Notes under the pieces: generated by a model | Database searches by the model: none | What the model saw: only the letters and a program-made list of their open reading frames with translations | Told to the model about the DNA's origin: nothing | Part shown: positions 1-7,853 of the stretch, in pieces | Numbering within the stretch: the stretch's first letter is position 1 | Layout: each line of letters opens with the position of its first letter | Assembly: GCA_020540725.1 (NCBI GenBank) | Contig: JAJBSL010000018.1 | Span: 1 to 52,922 of the forward strand | Length of the DNA: 52,922 bases | From: Lachnospiraceae bacterium EP-SM-12S-S03 | GTDB taxonomy: Bacteria; Bacillota; Clostridia; Lachnospirales; Lachnospiraceae | Direction of reading: 5' to 3' | Position numbers and translations under genes: made by a program

Positions 1-71
1 GTGTGAGGGAGAACCTCATGCACGGTTTGATGAGGGGAAAGAGGGCAGAAGCCCTCTAACCTACTCTACAT
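1..71 (+). mobile_element. Group II intron 3' end (domains V and VI), truncated by window edge
   Basis: Bases 1-23 fold as the body of a group II intron domain V: GTG and TGAGG on the 5' side pair with CCTCA and CAC on the 3' side, leaving the characteristic two-base TG bulge and a GNRA-like loop. Bases 37-54 form a second hairpin (AGAGGGC / GCCCTCT), followed by an unpaired A-rich segment and an end in CTACAT, as expected of domain VI with a branch-point A and a 3' AY end. The intron end is placed at 71. The reverse transcriptase/maturase, if present, lies outside the window. The boundary is inferred from structure only. Confidence 0.75.
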
Positions 72-86
72 AGGAAAGTTCTGATT

Positions 87-1451
87 TTAATCTGCAATGG
101 CTTTCAATGCCTTTCTGAACTGGAATGTAAAAAGGATTGCAGTAAATGTAACAGCCAGAATATCAGCAATCGGTTCTGCCATATAGACTGCCATGGTCTG
201 GTTGGATTTCAAAATCTGCGGCATGATGTAGATCAATGGAATGAGGAGGATGAACTTTCTCATAACTGCCACTGTAATGGAGGCTGCCGCTTTACCCAGA
301 GAGGTAAAGGTCATCTGGCATGCCATCTGGATTCCGAAAATTACAAGTACTGCGAAGTAAATACGGAGTGCAGATCCTGTGTAATCTAAAAGTGCCGGAT
401 CTGTTGTGAACATTGCCGCAAATGCCTTCGGGAATAAAAGCACGGTAAGCCAAAGGACGGCTGCGTAAAGAAGATCTACTTTTAGCAGAAGTTTAAAGGC
501 AGATTTTACACGGGATGCATTTTTGGCACCGTAGTTATAACTGATGATCGGCTGCGCACCTTGCCCAAGTCCTTGAAGCGGAAGCATAGCAAATTGCATG
601 ACGCTTGTAAGGATTGTCATTGCGCCGACAGCAATATCTCCACCGTATTTCAAAAGTGAAGAGTTAAAGCATACGGAGATGATACTTTCACTTGCCTGCA
701 TAATAAATGTAGCCAGTCCGAGAGCCAGTGTCGGAAGGAATATGGACGGTTTTAACCATAAATATTTTCTCTGAATGCGGAGTGTTGTTTTCTTTCCGAA
801 TAGGAAAGCAAGTACCCAGATACAAGAACACGTTTGGGAGATAATTGTTGCCAAAGCAGCTCCTTTTACGCCCATATCAAATCCAAAGATTAAAATCGGA
901 TCCAAAACAATATTGATCACAGCTCCGATGAGGACAGAAAACATTCCTGTTTTTGCAAAACCCTGGGCGGTGATAAATGCGTTCATACCTAAGGTGAGTT
1001 GTACGAAAATGGTTCCGATGGCGTAAATGTTCATGTAATCTACAGCATATTGGATTGTATTTTCACTTGCACCGAAAGCCATAAGAAACGAACGGTTCCA
1101 AATGAGGAGAACAGCGGTGAGGATGACGGATACAATAATCTGCATAGAGAAACAGTTACCGAGGATATTTTCCGCAGATTCCTTATCACCTTTGCCCATT
1201 GCGATGGATGCCCTTGGTGCACCGCCGGTACTTACGAGGGCGGCGAATGCAGATACGATCATAATGATGGGCATGCATACGCCCACACCTGTAAGGGCAA
1301 GAGAACCTACTTTCGGGATATGGCCGATATAAATACGGTCTACAATGTTGTAAAGCATGTTGATCAGTTGGGCGGCAACTGTCGGAAGAGCAAGCTTTAG
1401 CAAAAGTTTTCCCACAGGTTCCGTACCTAAAAAGTCATTTTCATGATTCAT
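87..1451 (-). CDS. MATE family multidrug/cation efflux transporter (MepA-like)
   Basis: A 454-residue protein with about twelve membrane segments spread over its whole length, the normal size for the MATE family. Such exporters use a sodium or proton gradient to expel cationic drugs and other metabolites across the cytoplasmic membrane. The N-terminal half carries the typical LALPTVAAQLINMLYN helix, and the stretch GQGAQPIISYNYGA (about residues 300-313) is a family signature at the start of the second six-helix bundle. It lies 6 bp downstream of a MarR-type gene on the same strand, so the two are almost certainly co-transcribed, with the regulator controlling the pump. The substrate cannot be told from sequence. 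The stop codon is only 15 bp from the end of a group II intron on the other strand. Confidence 0.9.
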   Translation of the reverse strand: MNHENDFLGTEPVGKLLLKLALPTVAAQLINMLYNIVDRIYIGHIPKVGSLALTGVGVCMPIIMIVSAFAALVSTGGAPRASIAMGKGDKESAENILGNCFSMQIIVSVILTAVLLIWNRSFLMAFGASENTIQYAVDYMNIYAIGTIFVQLTLGMNAFITAQGFAKTGMFSVLIGAVINIVLDPILIFGFDMGVKGAALATIISQTCSCIWVLAFLFGKKTTLRIQRKYLWLKPSIFLPTLALGLATFIMQASESIISVCFNSSLLKYGGDIAVGAMTILTSVMQFAMLPLQGLGQGAQPIISYNYGAKNASRVKSAFKLLLKVDLLYAAVLWLTVLLFPKAFAAMFTTDPALLDYTGSALRIYFAVLVIFGIQMACQMTFTSLGKAAASITVAVMRKFILLIPLIYIMPQILKSNQTMAVYMAEPIADILAVTFTAILFTFQFRKALKAIAD

Positions 1452-1457
1452 GTGTTA

Positions 1458-1901
1458 TTACTTCCTTTCTGCTATTATTTTTAACGCGTTTATGCTCATA
1501 CGCTCGTTCAAAGTTTCTAGAAGGTCGATTTCCTCTTGGGTAAATCCGTCAAAAAGAAGATTGCGAAAATGAAGTTTGGCCGCTTCGATTTCATGGATAA
1601 GAGGACTTGCTTCTTCGAGAAGAGAGAGATGGATTTTTCTACGATCCGTATCGTCAGGGGTACGTGCCAGATAATTTTTCTGAATCAAGGATTCCACACC
1701 TTGGGATACGTTTCCTTTTGGGATCATGCGGAGTGTGGAAATATCTCCTGCCGTATCTCTCCCCGGATTGTTGCTGAGAAAGCTGATAATGGTGACTTCC
1801 ACTTGAGTCAGATGGTATTTCTTACGAAGATCATCTAGAAATAAGTCGTACATCTTGATCATTTGCCGCATATTCAGAAAAATGTTTTTATTAAAGTTCA
1901 T
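1458..1901 (-). CDS. MarR family transcriptional regulator
   Basis: A 147-residue winged-helix protein of normal MarR length. The recognition region (about residues 35-75, LTQVEVTIISFLSNN ... KGNVSQGVESL) is followed by a wing with the family motif DDTDRRKIHLSL near residues 85-100. It is the first gene of a two-gene minus-strand operon with the MATE exporter. By analogy with other MarR-pump pairs it is probably an autorepressor released by a ligand that the pump exports. A strong sigma-A promoter (1961-1989) and AGTT/AACT dyads lie upstream. Confidence 0.9.
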   Translation of the reverse strand: MNFNKNIFLNMRQMIKMYDLFLDDLRKKYHLTQVEVTIISFLSNNPGRDTAGDISTLRMIPKGNVSQGVESLIQKNYLARTPDDTDRRKIHLSLLEEASPLIHEIEAAKLHFRNLLFDGFTQEEIDLLETLNERMSINALKIIAERK

Positions 1902-1926
1902 TCAAATTCCTTCTTTCTGATTGCAA

Positions 1927-1946
1927 ATAGTTTTAAAAAGAACTGT
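1927..1946. promoter_or_regulatory. Candidate MarR operator 1
   Basis: An imperfect dyad, AGTT-N8-AACT (1929-1944), lies between the -10 element and the marR start. It is where an autorepressor would block transcription. It resembles the second dyad at 2007-2025. Assignment to MarR is inference from position. Confidence 0.35.
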
Positions 1947-1960
1947 TTTATTCCAAACTT

Positions 1961-1989
1961 ATTATAGGGTGGATTATTAGAAAAGTCAA
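1961..1989 (-). promoter_or_regulatory. Sigma-A promoter of the marR-MATE operon
   Basis: Read on the minus strand this is TTGACT (1989-1984), a 17-bp spacer and TATAAT (1966-1961), a near-perfect vegetative promoter about 60 bp upstream of the MarR start. Confidence 0.8.
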
Positions 1990-2006
1990 TTAAAAAAATT
2001 GGTTAA

Positions 2007-2025
2007 AGTTTTGTAAAATAAAACT
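2007..2025. promoter_or_regulatory. Inverted repeat AGTTTT-N7-AAAACT in the divergent region
   Basis: A perfect 6-bp dyad with a 7-bp spacer lies between the marR promoter and the start of the phospholipase-family gene. It shares the AGTTTT half-site with the dyad at 1929-1944, so the same regulator may bind both and control both directions. No binding data can be inferred. Confidence 0.35.
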
Positions 2026-2093
2026 CTTCTATATTAAAAAACAGTGTGATGTGGTATATTTGAAATGAAAATACATATAAGGAGGTAACTAAT

Positions 2094-2882
2094 ATGCCGG
2101 CAATTTATGCACACAATCAATTTGGAAATAGAGTATTACAGAAAGTAGACATGGAAAGGCGCGTTATGATCTTGAAATATTTGCGCCAGTTCCGTATAGG
2201 ACTTCAAGGACCGGATTATCTGTTTTTTTATAAACCGTTGTTTCGTAATCCGGTGAGCCAGATTGGATTTCAGATCCATGAAAGGCCTGCCAGAGAATTT
2301 ATGGAGCATGCGAAAGAAGTAATCAAGAAATGCGGAACGGATTCTCCGGAATACGGATATATTATGGGATTTATCTGTCATTTTACATTGGATAGTGAAT
2401 GTCATCCGTTTGTGGCGGCAGAGATTGAACGTACCGGGGTGGGACACATTGAGATTGAAAGTGAGTTTGAGAAATTCATGATGAGAAAGAACGGGGAAGA
2501 GCCTTTATCCTATCCGGTAGGGAAAACATTTCCAACGGATATGGCAACTGCGGAGTGCATCGTGAAATTTTATGAAGGAGTAGAGGCGAAAGAAGCAAGA
2601 TATGCGCTGAAATCCATGAAGAATTATAAATCATTTCTTGTAGCTCCGGGGAAAGTAAAATATACATGTATTGATACAGCAATGAAGCTGACAGGGCACT
2701 ATGATGAATTGCAGGGACATCTTTTAAAGCCTGTAGATAATCCGAAATGCAGGGAGAGCAATGAAGGGTTGTATGAGCGGTTGGTAAAAGCGGTCCCTGT
2801 AGCAGAGCAGTTGATGAAGGATTTTGACGCTTATCTTGACGGAGCGAAGTTGAGTGAGCGATTCGACCGGAACTTTGAATAG
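2094..2882 (+). CDS. Zinc-dependent phospholipase C family protein
   Basis: A 262-residue protein beginning MPAIYAHNQFG, the usual start of the Zn_dep_PLPC family (related to bacterial phospholipase C and S1/P1 nuclease folds). Candidate metal ligands are visible: H7, D41 in LQGPDYLFF, H96 and D100 in CHFTLDSECH, H104 and H118. There is no signal peptide, so it is probably cytoplasmic, and its true substrate is unknown for most Firmicute members. An AGGAGG site at an ideal distance fixes the start at 2094. It is followed 17 bp later by an MFS permease, and the pair may be an operon. The family call is firm; the enzymatic activity is not. Confidence 0.8.
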   Translation: MPAIYAHNQFGNRVLQKVDMERRVMILKYLRQFRIGLQGPDYLFFYKPLFRNPVSQIGFQIHERPAREFMEHAKEVIKKCGTDSPEYGYIMGFICHFTLDSECHPFVAAEIERTGVGHIEIESEFEKFMMRKNGEEPLSYPVGKTFPTDMATAECIVKFYEGVEAKEARYALKSMKNYKSFLVAPGKVKYTCIDTAMKLTGHYDELQGHLLKPVDNPKCRESNEGLYERLVKAVPVAEQLMKDFDAYLDGAKLSERFDRNFE

Positions 2883-2899
2883 CGATGGGGGATATACGA

Positions 2900-4138
2900 A
2901 TGAATGAGAAAAAGCTGACGAAACTTGAGAAATACTGGATACTTTATGATGTGGGGAATTCTGCATTTACCCTTTTGGTAGCAACAATCCTTCCGATTTA
3001 CTTTAACGCCCTTGCAGGCGGGGAGGGGTTGTCGGAAGTGCAGTATCTTGCGTATTGGGGATATGCTGCATCTGTTTCTACATTAATCGTTGCATTGATC
3101 GGACCCATATGCGGAACCATTGCAGATACGAAGGGGTATAAGAAACCCATTTTTATTGTAAGCATGATGGTAGGTGTACTTGGTTGTGCTGCTCTTTCTG
3201 TTCCGACGTCCTGGGTGATTTTCCTTGCAGTATTTGTCATTGCAAAGGTGGGATACTCTTCCAGTCTGATTTTTTGTGATTCTATGCTATCAGATGTGAC
3301 AACACCGGACAGGATGGATATGGTATCATCTCATGGATATGCATGGGGATATATCGGAAGCTGCATTCCGTTTGTAATCAGTCTTCTGTTTGTATTAGGA
3401 AATGAAACCATTGGAATCAGTATGGGAACAGCAATGACAATTGCATTTTTCTTAAATGCGGGATGGTGGTTTGTAGTGACGATTCCGCTTCTTAAAAATT
3501 ATGAGCAGAAGAATTATGTAGAAAAACAGGACCATGTAATACGCTCTAGTTTTGGAAGACTTGCAGGTACATTTAAAGAGATGAAAAAGCATAAGAAGAT
3601 TTTTATTTTCTTATTGGCGTTCTTCTTTTACATTGACGGTGTTTATACGATCATTGAGATGGCAACTGCTTACGGAAGCGCTCTAGGATTAGACTCTACG
3701 GGCTTGCTGCTGGCGCTCTTGGTAACACAGATTGTAGCGTTCCCGTTTGCTTTGTTATTCGGAAGGCTGGCAAAACAATATGAGACCGGAAAGTTGATCA
3801 AGCTATGTATTGCTGCATACACTTGTATTGCTCTTTTTGCAATTCAGCTTGATAAGCAGTGGGAGTTTTGGGTACTTGCCGTATGTGTCGGAATGTTCCA
3901 GGGGGCAGTGCAGGCACTTTCCCGTTCCTATTTTGCGAAGATTATTCCGCCGGAGAAGTCAGGAGAATTCTTTGGAATCTTTGATATCTGTGGAAAAGGA
4001 GCGTCTTTCATGGGAACCGCCCTGATGGGGCTTTTTGCGCAGGTTACGGGAAGCCCGAATGGCGGGGTTGCCATACTTGCAGTGATGTTTGTGATCGGAT
4101 TCATGTTATTCGGAAAAGCGGAGAAAATAGAGGAGTAA
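2900..4138 (+). CDS. MFS transporter, UMF1/Atg22-like family
   Basis: About 412 residues and twelve membrane segments. The N-terminus has the family pattern KYWILYDVGNSAFTLLVATI, followed by a charged loop, GTIADTKGYKKP (about residues 75-86), the MFS A-loop equivalent. This matches the UMF1 branch related to yeast Atg22, whose bacterial substrates are poorly known. An upstream ATG at 2885 has no ribosome site. The ATG at 2900 has GGGGG eight bases upstream, so it is preferred. The gene ends in a bidirectional terminator shared with murF. Confidence 0.85.
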   Translation: MNEKKLTKLEKYWILYDVGNSAFTLLVATILPIYFNALAGGEGLSEVQYLAYWGYAASVSTLIVALIGPICGTIADTKGYKKPIFIVSMMVGVLGCAALSVPTSWVIFLAVFVIAKVGYSSSLIFCDSMLSDVTTPDRMDMVSSHGYAWGYIGSCIPFVISLLFVLGNETIGISMGTAMTIAFFLNAGWWFVVTIPLLKNYEQKNYVEKQDHVIRSSFGRLAGTFKEMKKHKKIFIFLLAFFFYIDGVYTIIEMATAYGSALGLDSTGLLLALLVTQIVAFPFALLFGRLAKQYETGKLIKLCIAAYTCIALFAIQLDKQWEFWVLAVCVGMFQGAVQALSRSYFAKIIPPEKSGEFFGIFDICGKGASFMGTALMGLFAQVTGSPNGGVAILAVMFVIGFMLFGKAEKIEE

Positions 4139-4148
4139 AAAGGTATAT

Positions 4149-4199
4149 AAAACCTTCTTGGATTGTTACGATTATAGATTAGCAATTCAAGAAGGTTTT
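4149..4199. terminator. Bidirectional rho-independent terminator
   Basis: A 12-bp perfect stem, AAAACCTTCTTG (4149-4160) with CAAGAAGGTTTT (4188-4199), bounded by T-rich sequence on the right and A-rich sequence on the left. It sits between the convergent MFS gene and murF and can terminate both. Confidence 0.85.
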
Positions 4200-4211
4200 A
4201 TTTGATACCAT

Positions 4212-5609
4212 TTATAAATTCATCTCCTGCAGTTTTTCCACGATCTCGTTAAACTTCATGCTGTTGGAGGCTTTGACGAGCACCGTGTCGCCTCGGTTGA
4301 TAAGTTTATCGATCTGTCCAAGGAAGTGTTCTTTCGTTTCAAAGTACAGTACGATCTGTTCCTCACTGAAATCCCGGGACTCTTTTGCTTCTCTAGCGCC
4401 CTCTGCCATGTACTTAGCAAGAGGACCGATACAACAGATGATGTTTACCCCTTTCTCTGCGGCATACATTCCGGTTTCAAAATGCAGTGTGTTCTCATTC
4501 TCGCCAAGTTCTTTCATATCGCCAATGACGGCAACGGAGCGTCCAAGAGCATTGGTCAGTACATCAATAGATGCCTTCATCGACACCGGATTGGCGTTGT
4601 AGCAATCATCAATAACAGTCAGACAATTGGTTTTGATCAAGTTGTTACGTCCGGCTACCGGTATAAGATTTGCGATACCGGATTTGATTTCTGTGCGGGT
4701 AAGACCCAGGGCGTATCCGGCAGCAGCTCCGGCAAGAGCATTGTATACCATGTGATTTCCGGGAATATGTATCTCGGCTGTGAGTGTCTCACCATCTGGA
4801 AGATGCAAGGTACATTTTGTTCCGTTTAATCCGAGTGATTTGACATCAGAAGCATAGTAGTCATTTTCTTTGGAGAGACCAAAGAACACTGGTTTCTGTC
4901 CATTTACTTCTTTTACGGTAATAAGTTTGTCATCATCTCCATTTAGGATGATGACCGGATTCTCGTTCATGTAATCGAACATTTCTGTTTTTGCTTTCAA
5001 CACACCGTCACGATCACCCAGTGCCTCCAGATGGCAGTAGCCGATATTGGTGATCACGCAGATGTCCGGACGGGCAATCTTCGCAAGGCAGTGCATCTGT
5101 TCAAATCCATCGATTCCCATTTCAAGAATTGCCACTTCGTGTTCCTCGCGGATATTGAAAATCGTAAGAGGAAGTCCAATCTCGTTGTTGAAGTTTCCCG
5201 CTGTTTTTAACACCGAATATTTCTGTTCCAACACGGAAGCAATCATTTCTTTTGTACTTGTTTTCCCGACGCTTCCGGTAATTCCAACTACCTTGATGTC
5301 AAGAGAACGACGGTAGTATCCTGCAATATCCTGCAGAGCCTGTACTGTAGACTTTACAAGGATATACGGATAATCTGTGTCTGGAAGTTCCTGTTCAGAA
5401 AGTGTACATAATGCACCGTTTTCCATGACTTGAGGAATAAAAGTATGACCATCTACACGTTCCCCTTTGATCGGCACGAAAAGGAAGTCTTTTTCAATTT
5501 TGCGGCTGTCGATTGCCACACCGCTTACTTCCAATCTTTTTTTCGATTCGTCACCGTAGTAAGTGCCGCCGCAGGCACAGGCAATCTGCTCCAATGACAT
5601 ATGTTTCAT
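4212..5609 (-). CDS. murF: UDP-N-acetylmuramoyl-tripeptide--D-alanyl-D-alanine ligase MurF
   Basis: A 465-residue Mur ligase that adds D-Ala-D-Ala to the UDP-MurNAc-tripeptide, the last cytoplasmic step of peptidoglycan precursor synthesis. The P-loop GITGSVGKTSTK lies at residues 109-120, AIDSRKIE (32-39) marks the UDP-binding N-terminal domain, and DDCYNANPVSM marks the start of the C-terminal domain. An AAAGGAGG site 8 bases before the ATG fixes the start. It is the last gene of the minus-strand malQ-plsC-pncB-murF operon, 15 bp after pncB, and stops just before the shared terminator. Confidence 0.95.
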   Translation of the reverse strand: MKHMSLEQIACACGGTYYGDESKKRLEVSGVAIDSRKIEKDFLFVPIKGERVDGHTFIPQVMENGALCTLSEQELPDTDYPYILVKSTVQALQDIAGYYRRSLDIKVVGITGSVGKTSTKEMIASVLEQKYSVLKTAGNFNNEIGLPLTIFNIREEHEVAILEMGIDGFEQMHCLAKIARPDICVITNIGYCHLEALGDRDGVLKAKTEMFDYMNENPVIILNGDDDKLITVKEVNGQKPVFFGLSKENDYYASDVKSLGLNGTKCTLHLPDGETLTAEIHIPGNHMVYNALAGAAAGYALGLTRTEIKSGIANLIPVAGRNNLIKTNCLTVIDDCYNANPVSMKASIDVLTNALGRSVAVIGDMKELGENENTLHFETGMYAAEKGVNIICCIGPLAKYMAEGAREAKESRDFSEEQIVLYFETKEHFLGQIDKLINRGDTVLVKASNSMKFNEIVEKLQEMNL

Positions 5610-5624
5610 AGGAACGCCTCCTTT

Positions 5625-7082
5625 CTAATTGTCCTTTACACTCATTCGATTGAGTAATTTCTGTTTCACATCATAAAGTTTCTGTGAGAGATCCACATAT
5701 ACTTTGTGTGGGTAGAAGAGACGTTTTGTCTCGTCCCAAAGCGTTTCTTTTTCTTTTGCACAATATTCCGCAATTTCCATTACCGATGGAGAGTGGTAGA
5801 CGCATTCGCCGTTAATGAATACCGGGGCAAGAAGCTCGCGTACTTCGTATGTGCCGCCTTCCAGCAATGTTTTCTTCCATGTATCCACCGGATCAAATAA
5901 GAGAAGATCTTCTTCCGGATTGATGACTTCGTCTGCAAAACTGATGAGATCTGCCTTGATCTTGCCGGTTTCTTTCTCATAAATACGGAAAATTGTTTTG
6001 TTGCCCGGATTGGTGATTTTCTCTGTGTTCTCGGACAATTTGATTTTTGGAATAAATTTGCCATTCTCATCTGCAATGGCAGCTAATTTGTATACTCCAC
6101 CAAAAGATGGACAGTCCTTGGAGGTGATTAAGTGAGTACCAACGCCCCAGGCAGTGATCTTGGCGCCCTGCATCTTAAGGTCATGGATCAGATATTCATC
6201 CAGATCGTTGGATGCGGAGATGTAAGCATCTTCAAATCCGGCTGCATCTAACATTTTACGTGCTTTCTTCGATAAATATGCAAGGTCACCACTGTCCAGA
6301 CGGATTCCGTAATTTTTCAATTCGATACCGGACTCTCGCATTTCTGTAAAGACACGGATTGCATTTGGAACACCGGATTTCAACGTATCATATGTGTCCA
6401 CAAGCAGGCAGCAGGATTTCGGATAGAGTTCAGAATATTTTTTAAATGCAGTATATTCATCCGGGAAGCTCATGATCCAGCTATGAGCATGAGTTCCGCT
6501 GATCGGCACATTGAATTCTGCACCAGCCAGTACGTTAGAAGTTGCGGCACATCCGCCGATTATTGCAGCTCTCGCACCGTAGAGCCCTGCATCAGGACCC
6601 TGAGCGCGGCGCAGTCCAAATTCCAGAACACGGTCTTCCCCTGCGGCGAATACGACGCGGGCGGTTTTCGTTGCAATAAGAGACTGGTGGTTGATGATAT
6701 TTAAAATGGCAGTTTCTACAAGTTGTGCTTCCATGATCGGAGCAATGACTTTAATGAGGGGCTCTTTCGGGAATACCACGGTTCCTTCCGGAATGGCGTA
6801 GATGCTTCCGCTGAAATGAAAGCCGCTGATGTAATGAAGAAATTCTTCGCTGAACATGCCGAGACTTCTCAGATAATCCACATCCTCATAAGAGAAGTTT
6901 AAGTTTTTGATATAATCAATGACCTGATCAAGTCCGGCGGCGATAGAATAACCGTTGTTACATGGATTGGATCTGAAAAAGACATCAAACACAACAAGAT
7001 CATTTTCGTTATTTTGGAAATAGCCCTGCATCATGGTAAGTTCATAAAAGTCGGTCAATAAAGTTAAGTTTCTGCTGTTCAT
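5625..7082 (-). CDS. pncB: Nicotinate phosphoribosyltransferase
   Basis: 485 residues. The enzyme makes nicotinate mononucleotide from nicotinate and PRPP in the NAD salvage (Preiss-Handler) pathway. Family motifs are clear: LTDFYELTMMQGYF near the N-terminus, GLRRAQGPDAG, SGTHAHSWIMSF and RLDSGDLAYL. The frame is open further upstream to 7268, but that extension overlaps plsC and reads unlike protein. The ATG at 7082 has an AGAGG site nine bases upstream, matches the family N-terminus, and gives the usual length. It lies in an operon between plsC and murF with short gaps of 25 and 15 bp. Confidence 0.95.
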   Translation of the reverse strand: MNSRNLTLLTDFYELTMMQGYFQNNENDLVVFDVFFRSNPCNNGYSIAAGLDQVIDYIKNLNFSYEDVDYLRSLGMFSEEFLHYISGFHFSGSIYAIPEGTVVFPKEPLIKVIAPIMEAQLVETAILNIINHQSLIATKTARVVFAAGEDRVLEFGLRRAQGPDAGLYGARAAIIGGCAATSNVLAGAEFNVPISGTHAHSWIMSFPDEYTAFKKYSELYPKSCCLLVDTYDTLKSGVPNAIRVFTEMRESGIELKNYGIRLDSGDLAYLSKKARKMLDAAGFEDAYISASNDLDEYLIHDLKMQGAKITAWGVGTHLITSKDCPSFGGVYKLAAIADENGKFIPKIKLSENTEKITNPGNKTIFRIYEKETGKIKADLISFADEVINPEEDLLLFDPVDTWKKTLLEGGTYEVRELLAPVFINGECVYHSPSVMEIAEYCAKEKETLWDETKRLFYPHKVYVDLSQKLYDVKQKLLNRMSVKDN

Positions 7083-7107
7083 ATTTTCATCCTCTTTCGA
7101 GCTGTGC

Positions 7108-7842
7108 TTAAAGCATAGCGGAATTCTTGTTGATGGTTTCCTGGATAATATTCTGACAGTAAGCACCGAAGTGTTTCTGCGTTTCTTTATCCAATTCTTT
7201 ATAGTAGATTGGTTTGCCGTATTCCAAAATGACATGCGTCTTTTTGATTTTCGGAAAATGATTTTCAAAAATCTCGGCGGTATTGTTCAGCGAGATTGGG
7301 ACGACAGCGCATCCGGTTTTGGTAGCAATTTTGAAAGAGCCTTCCTTAAATGGAAGCATGGAAAGCTCATCCCCTTTATTTCGCGTACCTTCCGGGAAAA
7401 TACAGATGGAAATTCCCTTCTTAATATAATCAATGGCTGTCAGGATTGTTTTGAGTCCTTCTTTTGGATTTTCTCTGTCTAAAAACAGACAATAGAGATT
7501 TCGCATCCAGTTATTGAGGAGTGGGAAACGATCCATCTCTTTTTTGGCAATGTATCCGGTCAGCCGTTTGCATCTGGAATAGGTCAGAAGAATGTCGAAG
7601 AAACTTCTGTGGTTCCCAATAAAAAGAACGGCTTCATCCGGTACATTTTCTTCACCGATCACGGTCACTTTCACTCCGGTCATTTTCAATATCAGTTTGA
7701 ATGCATTTTGCACAATCCGCAGGGAACTGTAGTCCTTTTTCTCTTTGTTCCATTTTCCGATAATCCATTCTGCCACAAGAACAGGGCTGAATAAGATCAG
7801 GAATAAAATTACGGTTGATGCAACAAATATAAAGCGTATCAT
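7108..7842 (-). CDS. plsC: 1-acyl-sn-glycerol-3-phosphate acyltransferase
   Basis: A 244-residue membrane-anchored acyltransferase that makes phosphatidic acid from lysophosphatidic acid. The catalytic NHxxxxD motif is GNHRSFFD, with H78 and D83, and the substrate-binding motif is FPEGTRN at 149-155. A hydrophobic N-terminal helix (about residues 3-27) anchors it to the inner face of the membrane. It lies 11 bp after malQ and 25 bp before pncB in the same operon. The exact acyl donor is not visible from sequence. Confidence 0.92.
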   Translation of the reverse strand: MIRFIFVASTVILFLILFSPVLVAEWIIGKWNKEKKDYSSLRIVQNAFKLILKMTGVKVTVIGEENVPDEAVLFIGNHRSFFDILLTYSRCKRLTGYIAKKEMDRFPLLNNWMRNLYCLFLDRENPKEGLKTILTAIDYIKKGISICIFPEGTRNKGDELSMLPFKEGSFKIATKTGCAVVPISLNNTAEIFENHFPKIKKTHVILEYGKPIYYKELDKETQKHFGAYCQNIIQETINKNSAML

Positions 7843-7853
7843 AGTCCGTCCTC

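Noticed and set aside
2018..2032. 15-base repeat AATAAAACTCTTCTA also at 35789-35803
   Set aside because: One shared AT-rich 15-mer in 53 kb is near chance expectation, and the two contexts are unrelated.
7083..7268. N-terminal extension of pncB
   Set aside because: The frame is open, but it overlaps plsC, reads as low-quality protein, and the ribosome site and family start both point to 7082.
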